Shown here piece by piece: positions 1 through 6,344 of a stretch of 34,845 nt of DNA (position 1 is its first letter; each line of letters begins with the position of its first letter). This stretch comes from Bacteroidaceae bacterium (lineage in GTDB: Bacteria > Bacteroidota > Bacteroidia > Bacteroidales > Bacteroidaceae): NCBI GenBank assembly GCA_017483665.1, contig JAFUVM010000013.1, forward strand, positions 1 to 34,845, given 5' to 3'. The position numbers were made by a program, and so were the translations under genes. Below the pieces are notes generated by a model. That model was not told the DNA's origin and made no database searches. It saw only the letters and a program-made list of their open reading frames with translations.

Positions 1-46
1 ACAGGTTCTCGCCCATTGGCCTGCGGTATATCTTTGTCTTCTCCAT
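1..46 (-). CDS. 5' end of an unidentified leftward gene (partial)
   Basis: Reading leftward from an ATG at 46, the frame is open to the window edge and gives MEKTKIYRRPMGENL. It lies just downstream of a well-formed promoter (67-97), which supports it as a real start. Fifteen residues are too few to name a family. It points the same way as the cobJ-cbiC fusion next door but has its own promoter, so co-function with corrin synthesis is only a possibility. Confidence 0.5.
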   Translation of the reverse strand, partial: MEKTKIYRRPMGENL

Positions 47-66
47 TGATTTCTCTATTTATACCA

Positions 67-97
67 CAAAGGTACAACTTTTTCTTGAATTATGCAA
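67..97 (-). promoter_or_regulatory. Bacteroidales-type promoter for the partial leftward gene
   Basis: On the minus strand the -7 box TACCTTTG (67-74) is preceded by TTGC (94-97) with exactly 19 nt between. This matches the TTTG/TAnnTTTG pattern of the Bacteroidetes primary sigma factor. The ATG at 46 would leave a leader of about 15-20 nt. Confidence 0.7.
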
Positions 98-206
98 GTA
101 ACTTATCGATTATTAACACTTTAATTTATAGAACGCCCCTAAAAGGACTTTTGCCTATTGGCTGTCAGCATCCAAAGCTATCGTCCTGCACGCAGTGCTT
201 ACTTCC

Positions 207-223
207 AGCCTGCAAAACAGGCT
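207..223 (-). terminator. Possible weak hairpin downstream of cobJ-cbiC
   Basis: AGCCTG and CAGGCT form a 6-bp stem with a 5-nt loop, 62 nt past the stop codon of the corrin gene. No T tract follows on the minus strand, so it may be only an end-protecting hairpin or chance. The rest of 47-284 apart from the promoter shows nothing clear. Confidence 0.2.
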
Positions 224-284
224 TAACTTCCCATTTAACTCCATTTTATAACTCCCGAAACATAAAATCCTTCATTCTTCATTC

Positions 285-1685
285 TCACAGGTCTCTTCCC
301 GGCCTCAGCTTTTCTGCATCGTCGAAGGTCAGGATCGCGTTGCACAGAGTGGCAGCCAGGTTGCTTCCGCCCTTGCGGCCCTCCACGATAATCTTTGGAA
401 TCTCCCGGAAGGGCTTCACCATGTGCTTCGACTCCTTGACATGCACAAAGCCGACAGGAGCCGCTATGATGCCTGCAGGACGGGCTTTCCCCTTGCGAAT
501 CAGGTCGCAAAGCTCCATCAAGGCCGTTGGAGCGTTGCCGAAGACAAAGAGGGCATCGGGATGTTCCTCAGCGGCCAGCCGGATTCCCGCTTGCGTTCTT
601 GTCGTTCCATGCGAAGCAGCCATCTCTGCCACCCGAGGGTCGCCCAGGTAGCACTTCGCCTCGACGCCCAGACGCCCGAGAGCACCTTTGCGGATGCCGC
701 TCACGACCATCGTCACATCCGTCACAATGGTTCTCAGCCTGCCGGCCCTCACCATCTCGTAGAGCGTCTCCACAGCCAGCGGGTCTGTGCGGAGAATGCG
801 TTCCATGTCGAAATCGGCAGTAGTATGGATGGCATGCAGCAGCGCCCATTTGTGGCCCAGCGGCCAGTCTTTTCTGCGCAGCTCGCCCTCGATGGTGCGG
901 AACGACCGTATCATGATGTCCTGCCCCACCTTCGCGGCTTCCGTCGGCTCTTCGCCGTAGTAGCCTCTGGGCGTAATCATCTTGCCATCCGACACATACG
1001 TCTGCGAATTGCCGATGATGACGACTGTGAACATGTCCACATCCTCCGGGTCGAATTCGGAGAGCGTCACCGTCTTCACCTCCTGCTCCTCGCGTCCAGC
1101 CTGGCGCACATAGCCCACGGGCGTTTCCGGCGAACGGTACTTCAGCAGCAGCTCCTGCAGGCGGTACAGCTGCCAGTAGCGTCCGTTCGACTTCGGGTTG
1201 TAGACAGCCGTCACGAAGTCGCCCGCGGCCGCCGCCCTGATTCGTCGCTCTATCACCTCCCAGGGCGTCATCAGGTCGGAGAGTGAGATGAGGCATAGGT
1301 CGTGACCAAGGGGAGCTCCCAGCAGCGCCGCCGCCTTCTGGAAGGCCGAGATGCCGGGCAGCACCTCCACCTCGACCTGTCCGCCTTGCTTCTCGCGCAT
1401 CTCGTAAATGAGCGGAGCCATGCCGTAGATGCCCGCGTCGCCGCTCGAGATGACCACGACGGTCTTTCCCTCTCCAGCCAGGCGGAAAGCCTCTTCCGCC
1501 CGCTCGCGTTCCCTCTTCATGCCCGTATCGACGCACGTGCAGCCGTCCTTCAGGCAATGCTTCACAAACTGGAAGTAGTATTTGTATCCGACGATAGCGT
1601 CCGCCTCTTGCATAGCCTCCATCACTGCAGGCGTGATGTCCGCCGCGTCGCCCGGTCCGATGCCGGCCACGATAATCTTTCCCAT
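285..1685 (-). CDS. cobJ-cbiC: Fused precorrin-3B C17-methyltransferase / precorrin-8X methylmutase
   Basis: A 466-residue bifunctional enzyme of the corrin ring (vitamin B12) pathway. Residues 1-243 are a SAM-dependent tetrapyrrole methylase of the CobJ/CbiH type: GIGPGDAADIT at 8-18, SSGDAGIYGMA at 80-90 and a VYNPKS stretch at 161-166. This half contracts and methylates the ring. Residues from about 245 on are a CbiC/CobH methylmutase, which moves the C11 methyl to C12. The HTTADFD motif carries the expected active-site histidine (H287), and a GNAPTAL motif sits near residue 390. Such fusions are known in Bacteroidetes. The start at 1685 is favoured by the promoter 34 nt upstream. No cobalamin-riboswitch-like leader fits in that gap, so control by B12 would have to act elsewhere. 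No other cobalamin gene is visible here. Confidence 0.93.
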   Translation of the reverse strand: MGKIIVAGIGPGDAADITPAVMEAMQEADAIVGYKYYFQFVKHCLKDGCTCVDTGMKRERERAEEAFRLAGEGKTVVVISSGDAGIYGMAPLIYEMREKQGGQVEVEVLPGISAFQKAAALLGAPLGHDLCLISLSDLMTPWEVIERRIRAAAAGDFVTAVYNPKSNGRYWQLYRLQELLLKYRSPETPVGYVRQAGREEQEVKTVTLSEFDPEDVDMFTVVIIGNSQTYVSDGKMITPRGYYGEEPTEAAKVGQDIMIRSFRTIEGELRRKDWPLGHKWALLHAIHTTADFDMERILRTDPLAVETLYEMVRAGRLRTIVTDVTMVVSGIRKGALGRLGVEAKCYLGDPRVAEMAASHGTTRTQAGIRLAAEEHPDALFVFGNAPTALMELCDLIRKGKARPAGIIAAPVGFVHVKESKHMVKPFREIPKIIVEGRKGGSNLAATLCNAILTFDDAEKLRPGRDL

Positions 1686-1718
1686 TCCCGATACTCCTTT
1701 CTTTCGTTAACTTGCATG

Positions 1719-1749
1719 CAAAGTTACGGCTTTTAATTCAAAATTCAAA
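1719..1749 (-). promoter_or_regulatory. Promoter of cobJ-cbiC, -33 box inside a heptamer repeat
   Basis: On the minus strand TTTG (1746-1749) is followed after exactly 19 nt by TAACTTTG (1719-1726). The -33 box is supplied by one of the TTCAAAA heptamers on the plus strand, so repeat length could affect promoter geometry. Confidence 0.75.
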
Positions 1750-1765
1750 ATATATAAATTCAAAA
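1737..1765. repeat. TTCAAAA heptamer repeat upstream of cobJ-cbiC
   Basis: TTCAAAA occurs in direct tandem at 1737-1743 and 1744-1750, and again at 1759-1765 after an AT-rich spacer. The second copy contains the promoter -33 box of the leftward corrin gene. Confidence 0.7.
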
Positions 1766-1849
1766 TCTTTATCAAGGCTGCCAGGACGGAATCAGCAAGT
1801 CTGTCCGCAACCAACCTGTTCAAAAAGCAAAATCAGTTTTACATAAGGC

Positions 1850-1884
1850 AAAGGCCAGATCCCTCAACGTGGAACCCGGCCTTT
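1850..1884 (-). terminator. Likely terminator of the leftward exported-protein operon
   Basis: AAAGGCC (1850-1856) and GGCCTTT (1878-1884) form a 7-bp stem with a 21-nt loop, 32 nt beyond the TAG that would end the full-length version of the neighbouring gene (1916-1918). The T content after the stem on the minus strand is modest. That the hairpin sits past 1916, not 2013, fits the longer reading of that gene. Confidence 0.45.
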
Positions 1885-1915
1885 CTCGTTTATAACAATA
1901 TGGTGCCGTACAATC

Positions 1916-2010
1916 CTACTTGAGAACAACCTTTCTGCCGTTCACAAAGTATAGCCCGTGCATCGCAGGCTTAGCACCAAGCTTACGTCCGCTCAGGTCG
2001 TACCAGGAAT
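1916..2010 (-). other. Detached C-terminal sorting-tail coding segment
   Basis: In a frame different from the annotated gene, the minus strand encodes SWYDLSGRKLGAKPAMHG, then LYFVNGRKVVLK and TAG at 1916-1918. The pattern Y-D-L-x-G-R-K, then G, then V-N-G-R-K-x-x-x-K matches the ends of four other exported proteins in this window. It has no start of its own and is best read as the lost or switched-off end of the 2013-4283 gene. Confidence 0.75.
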
Positions 2011-2038
2011 GGTCAATGGTCAATGGTCAATGGTGAAT
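2011..2038. repeat. GGTCAAT heptamer repeat at the gene 3' end
   Basis: Plus strand: GGTCAAT at 2011-2017, 2018-2024 and 2025-2031, then the variant GGTGAAT at 2032-2038. The stop codon of the leftward gene lies within the first copy. Because 7 is not a multiple of 3, each gain or loss of a copy changes the reading frame into the downstream tail sequence. Confidence 0.85.
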
Positions 2039-4283
2039 GATTAATGTCCTTGATGCCGTCGGGGTCAATCTCTCCTGTTCTGAAAGTCTGCTGTTCGCCA
2101 TAGAATGTTTCGTTTCCAGATGTGGTGACGAATGCTACATAGTGGTACTCCGTCTCATAGTCGAGGCCTTCCAGCGAAGCCACCATCATATTGCCATTGG
2201 CTATCACTATCTTTGCATTTGCTGGTATGCTCTTAGCTCCATTTTTGACAGAGGTCGGCTCGTCCTTCCAATACATGAAGCCCTGTTGTTCCACATCATC
2301 AGAGCCTTGCATGACGAAGCCCTTCACCTCTGCAGTGTTGCCGGAGACGTTGATGCTGTTGTAGGTGTGTACCGAAGGCTCGAAGAACGAAGCATCCGAC
2401 GGGTCAATTGTTACCCATTCGCCCCAATATCTGTTTCCAGCCTGCGACCGGAAGTAAGGGCGTATCTTCCAGAACTTCTCGGCATTCAGGTTCTTTATGG
2501 AACCTTCGATGGTGCTGGCATAGATGTATGCTCCGCCTGCTCTGTTCTCTATCTCATCAGGCCAGTCATAGCGCCTCCATTCGAAGCCAACGTTCACGTT
2601 TTCTTCCTCTGTTATGTTCGGGGTGGCGACAACCACCACATCGCCTCTTGCCACAACTTTCGTCTGTGAAATCTTTAGCGTCAGAGCGTCCGTCGTGAAC
2701 TGAGCCGGATATGTAGCTACTCCACCTTCTTCAGTCGTTATGTAGTAGGTGTATTCATAGGTCTGCCCCGGTTCGAGCCCGGAGAGACTGAGCGAGTTCA
2801 CCTCCTCTTCCGCGCTGAAGCTTGCACTGGTTACTGTGGCATCGCCTGCATCATAGCTGACGTTGATGTCGAGTGTCGTCGGAGAGGTCTTATAGTCGAA
2901 GTTGACGGCAATGTCCGCCGTTGTCACATCCGTCTCTTCCGTCCAGTTGTACTTCCCAATATCCGCAGTCACCTTCACATGGTATGTCTTGCCGGGAGTA
3001 AGTCCTGTCAGCTTTTCTCCGTCGCCCAGGTCATACTCTTCGCCGTCTATCGTTGCCTTGATGTTCTTAGCTGCAGCCGTTCCGCTTTGGGTCTGGACGT
3101 GGAAGGTCGTTTGTGTGACAGTTACCTCAAACTGACTCGGCACTTTCACTGTCACCATGCAGGATGCCTCCAGTTCTGTACCGTCTGTCGTAGTGGCAGT
3201 GATGGCAGCCTTACCATTCCTCAGGGGAGTTATTGTCCCTTCATCGTTGACGGTCACAATACTGGTATCGCTGCTGCTCCAGGTCACCTCCTGGCTTGCC
3301 TTGTCGGGAGTGATGGTTGCTGCGAGCTTCGTGGTCTTCAATTTCGTTATTGTCATCTTCTCTTTGCTGAGGCTGAGAGTGGCAGCTCGGAAGTCGACCG
3401 TCACCTTGCAGCTGTCCTTCAGTTCCGTGCCGTCGGTTGTGCAAACAACGATGTACGCTTCTCCGTTGTCCATTGGCCTTACCACACCTTTCTCATCCAC
3501 GGTTGCAACATCCGTGTTGGTGCTGTTCCACATAACGGTCTTATTGATAAGGTTGTTTGGGGAAAGTGTCACATTCAACTTCACAGAATCCGTATTGTTG
3601 AATACGAGGCTTTCCTTGTCAAGCTCGATTCCTGTTGCAAGGTTAAGGGTGAAGGTTCCGGTTACAATGACATCCTTGGCTGGCATTGTCTCGGGAATCT
3701 CGCTCCATCCGCTAAAGGTATAGCCTTCCTTGCTCGGCTCTTCCTCTGGGGTGATGGCAGTTCCGTAAACAATCGTCATGGTCCTGTAAACCTCTCCATC
3801 CACCTTGTAGGTCAAGGTATATGAAACATCTACCCTAAACGTGATATCCTTTGCTGTATGTGTCTGCGATGCATTCGTAGCCAGAATGACGTTTTTCAAC
3901 GATGCCGTACCACCCTTTGCATCTTTGGCTGCAGTAAGCGACAGCTTGATGATTTCGCCGCTATAGCCACTGATGGGTTTGAGGGCAAACGAAGTGCTCG
4001 TCAAACGATAGTCACCATTGGGTTGCTTGCCGATAGTCAGCTCCTGATTCTCGTCGGTGAAACGTTCAGTCAGTTCACAGCCAGCCTTGTTCAACGTAAT
4101 TCCGTCAGGCAGCGTCAGGTCCATCTGGAAAGATACGATGTCGTTCTCGTAATTGTCGAGATTGATTCCGACCTCCTTTGTCTCGCCTGCAGTCAGTGTC
4201 ACATTCTCAACACTGATTGTCTGCGCATTAGCATCCAGTAAGCTGAGTGCCATTGCTATTATGGAAAGAATATACTTTTTCAT
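2013..4283 (-). CDS. Exported multidomain protein with InlB-type repeat and two Big_2 domains; C-terminal tail out of frame
   Basis: 756 residues, family unnamed. A signal peptide (1-20, ending in DANA) is followed by a cohesin-like beta-sandwich (about 22-155, core NLDNYENDIVSFQMDLTLP). An InlB/Listeria-Bacteroides repeat covers about 155-212 (GYTFSGWSEIP). Two bacterial Ig-like Big_2 domains cover about 215-296 and 300-380 (VMWNSTNTDVATV, VTWSSSDTSIVTV), and fibronectin-like strands follow to the end. It is probably a surface protein binding glycans or proteins. It starts 15 nt after the BspA-like pseudogene and shares its promoter. The frame ends at TGA 2013-2015 inside a heptamer repeat. 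With one fewer repeat copy it would read on to 1916 and gain a tail with WYDLSGRKLG and FVNGRKVVLK, typical of sorting tails in this window. The gene is therefore either phase-variable or newly truncated. Confidence 0.85.
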   Translation of the reverse strand: MKKYILSIIAMALSLLDANAQTISVENVTLTAGETKEVGINLDNYENDIVSFQMDLTLPDGITLNKAGCELTERFTDENQELTIGKQPNGDYRLTSTSFALKPISGYSGEIIKLSLTAAKDAKGGTASLKNVILATNASQTHTAKDITFRVDVSYTLTYKVDGEVYRTMTIVYGTAITPEEEPSKEGYTFSGWSEIPETMPAKDVIVTGTFTLNLATGIELDKESLVFNNTDSVKLNVTLSPNNLINKTVMWNSTNTDVATVDEKGVVRPMDNGEAYIVVCTTDGTELKDSCKVTVDFRAATLSLSKEKMTITKLKTTKLAATITPDKASQEVTWSSSDTSIVTVNDEGTITPLRNGKAAITATTTDGTELEASCMVTVKVPSQFEVTVTQTTFHVQTQSGTAAAKNIKATIDGEEYDLGDGEKLTGLTPGKTYHVKVTADIGKYNWTEETDVTTADIAVNFDYKTSPTTLDINVSYDAGDATVTSASFSAEEEVNSLSLSGLEPGQTYEYTYYITTEEGGVATYPAQFTTDALTLKISQTKVVARGDVVVVATPNITEEENVNVGFEWRRYDWPDEIENRAGGAYIYASTIEGSIKNLNAEKFWKIRPYFRSQAGNRYWGEWVTIDPSDASFFEPSVHTYNSINVSGNTAEVKGFVMQGSDDVEQQGFMYWKDEPTSVKNGAKSIPANAKIVIANGNMMVASLEGLDYETEYHYVAFVTTSGNETFYGEQQTFRTGEIDPDGIKDINHSPLTIDH

Positions 4284-4298
4284 GTCTCTACACTTTTA

Positions 4299-5690
4299 TC
4301 ATTTAACCATTATCTTCCTTCCGCTTATGATATTCTCACCCTTTTGCATCTTCTCAAGCTTCCGCCCTTGCAGGTCAAATATCTCTCCTTCATAGGGGGC
4401 GGCGGTGGGGCTGTTGATGCCAGTTGCAATCGCACTCCCTATGTCCTCGAAGAGATAGTCCTTGCCTTGGGCATCGAAGAAATGGATGTTGCGGATGTTC
4501 ACCTCGCTGTTGTCGCTTCCTGTCAATGCAATGTTCAGCAGCGTCCCATCATTTCCGTTGAACGCATTGTTACTGGTTGACAGGGCGGCCACACGATAGT
4601 GTCCGTCTGCCACCTTATTATATAGTAGCTGGTGTCCCTGTTTGCGTGCAGCTCCAGCATCATCTGGTTCACGTCTGCATCTTCAGGCACACAGAGGTCG
4701 AACTGGAAGGCCGTGTAGTTGCGTTCGTTGTCGAGGTTCAACGATAGACAAGCACCATGTTCCGTCAGGCTCAGCATGTCGTCGGCTGTATAGCTGCCAG
4801 GAGCATTCCATGCTTTCACGAAGTTCTGGGTCGCCCGCAATATCATTCACCAGAGTCACAGCATCGCCGATGCTCACAGAGCCGTCTTTGTTAATGTCTG
4901 CAAGTACCTCCACAAAAGTGTCTGCAGGATTTCCTACAACAAAACGGGCTATATCCACAACATCCACCACATTTACTTGTTCATCAATGTTAACGTCTCC
5001 GTTGTCGATGTAGTCTACAATCTTTTTGAAATCTTTCCAATAGTAAGCAGTTTCGTAAGATGTTTTACATCCTTTTGGAACTTGTAGAACTGCATTTGCA
5101 CGATTGCTGAAAGTACTATTATGAATTTCAACAGGACTTTCTTTTCCCAATTTTATAAAACAAAGTTTTCCACAACCATAGAAAGCATAGTCATCGATGA
5201 TCGTCACGCTCTCGGGGATAACAATAGTGATTAGGCCGTTGCAACCATAGAATGCAGCTTGGCCGATGTTTTTCACCCCATTCCCAATGGTGACAGAGGT
5301 CAGACCTGTGCAGTAACTGAAGGCAAATCTGCCGATGCTGGTCACCCCATTCCCAATGGTAACGGATGTCAGACCTTTGCAGTCATAGAAGGCTCTGGCG
5401 CCAATTTGGGTCAAACTATTAGGGATGGAGACGGAGGTCAGACTGTAGCAACCATTAAATGCATTGCTGTTGATGCTGGTCACATGATATGTTTTGTCTT
5501 TGTAGTTTACAGATTCAGGAATAACGACATCACCAGAGTAACTGTTGGTAGTAGTTCTACTTGTTACTGATGCTTCGTTGTACGATATCCCTTCGATGAA
5601 GTAATAATAGATGCCGTCAATCTTAGCATCGTAGGCATTTGCTACCACTGGCAGCAAGGCTACAAGTAGGAGTAATAGTTTTTGTTTCAT
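4299..5690 (-). pseudogene. BspA-like leucine-rich-repeat dockerin protein, broken by two frameshifts
   Basis: The first frame (5690 to about 4826) encodes a signal peptide (MKQKLLLLLVALLPVVANA) and BspA-type leucine-rich repeats of about 23 residues (e.g. GLTSVTIGNGVTSIG). A dockerin-like pair follows (VNVVDVVDIARFVVG and DINKDGSVSIGDAVTLVNDI). Near 4826 an apparent extra base shifts the frame: deleting one G would give DPNFVKAWNAPGSY and rejoin a cohesin-like domain (LDNERNYTAFQFDLCVP). A second shift near 4636-4648 moves to the last frame (VADGHYRVAALSTSNN), which ends in a sorting tail (GEIFDLQGRKLEK, SGRKIMVK). All three pieces stay collinear and well conserved, so the decay is recent or there are assembly errors. 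BspA-like proteins usually bind host or bacterial surfaces. Confidence 0.8.
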
Positions 5691-5701
5691 ATCTCTTTAT
5701 C

Positions 5702-5930
5702 TTTAAGGTTAATACCTCTTCCTTTTAATAGCCAGCGCTCGCTTACGGACATAAGAAAAGCGCAGACCCGCCATATCTCTGCCAGGCCTAGCACAGCCTA
5801 AATACCTTATGGAGAAGTCTACGCTAATGCGTATACTCCAACAGGTATTTGATTTGCTCATTATATCTCGTGTGAGGTGCTAGTTCGGCAGAGAATTTGA
5901 GCAAATAAGTTTGCATTCTTTATAGAATGC
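5702..5930 (-). promoter_or_regulatory. Highly structured leader RNA of the BspA-like operon (unidentified)
   Basis: Between the promoter and the ATG at 5690 lie about 235 nt with nested complementary segments. GCATTC (5913-5918) pairs with GAATGC (5925-5930). ATTTGCTCA (5852-5860) pairs with TGAGCAAAT (5898-5906), enclosing TCTC/GAGA (5866-5869 with 5890-5893). AATACCT (5801-5807) pairs with AGGTATT (5843-5849), enclosing GGAG/CTCC and TACGC/GCGTA. GCGCT (5735-5739) pairs with AGCGC (5759-5763), enclosing CTTA/TAAG. AGGT/ACCT (5706-5717) lies near the start codon. It matches no riboswitch I recognise. It could be a cis-regulator or a separate small RNA. Confidence 0.55.
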
Positions 5931-5934
5931 GGTG

Positions 5935-5965
5935 CAAAGTTAGCGATTTCTTTAATACGCGCAAA
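5935..5965 (-). promoter_or_regulatory. Promoter of the BspA-like operon
   Basis: On the minus strand TTTG (5962-5965), a spacer of exactly 19 nt, then TAACTTTG (5935-5942): a perfect match to the Bacteroidetes consensus. Transcription would begin about 5925-5930, giving the long structured leader described separately. Confidence 0.85.
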
Positions 5966-6031
5966 GAAAAAAGGAAATTATTTGGGTAACAAATACAAGA
6001 AAAAGTGGACACAAGTTCTTAGGCGCAGGAG

Positions 6032-6115
6032 AAGAAACTATTTCAGTGCCTCGGAAATTTATTTCAAAGGCTTGGAAATATATTTTAGTGGTTTGGAAAT
6101 ATATTTCAAAGCCTT
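6032..6115. repeat. 21-nt tandem repeat with long imperfect hairpin
   Basis: Four consecutive 21-nt units begin at 6032, 6053, 6074 and 6095, sharing a core like GGAAATATATTTCAAAGCCTT, with a partial fifth from 6116. AAGGCTTGGAAATATATTT (6067-6085) is nearly the reverse complement of the third unit, so the block can fold into a stem of about 20 bp. A 111-codon open frame through it (5982-6317) shows a 7-residue repeat, but that is what any 21-nt array would give. Confidence 0.75.
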
Positions 6116-6226
6116 GGAAAAAGTTTTGTTACGTGCTGCGAAGAAAAATATGTCGGGGCGGAACGGGTTTTATGGTTCTTCGGTCGGAATTTATATCTGC
6201 GTCGGAGCGGATTTCTTCGGGTATCG

Positions 6227-6258
6227 TGTGTGTATTCGCGGAATTTTTCGTACCTTTG
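6227..6258 (+). promoter_or_regulatory. Promoter of the PIF1-like helicase gene
   Basis: TACCTTTG at 6251-6258, with a TGTG at 6227-6230 in the -33 position (20-nt spacer, one mismatch from TTTG). It leaves a leader of about 80 nt before the ATG at 6345. Confidence 0.6.
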
Positions 6259-6344
6259 CAGCAAACTTTTCGGCTGACCGAAAGCAGAGGCGTTTTATAA
6301 CACCTTGCAGAGGTTAGTTATATAGAAGGCAAAAGACTTATGCT

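Noticed and set aside
1686-1849. Cobalamin riboswitch for the corrin gene
   Set aside because: The promoter lies only 34 nt before the start codon, leaving no room for the aptamer.
5982-6317. 111-residue frame with LEIYFK-like 7-residue repeats
   Set aside because: Produced by the 21-nt array; the frame overlaps the helicase promoter and has no start context or homology I recognise.
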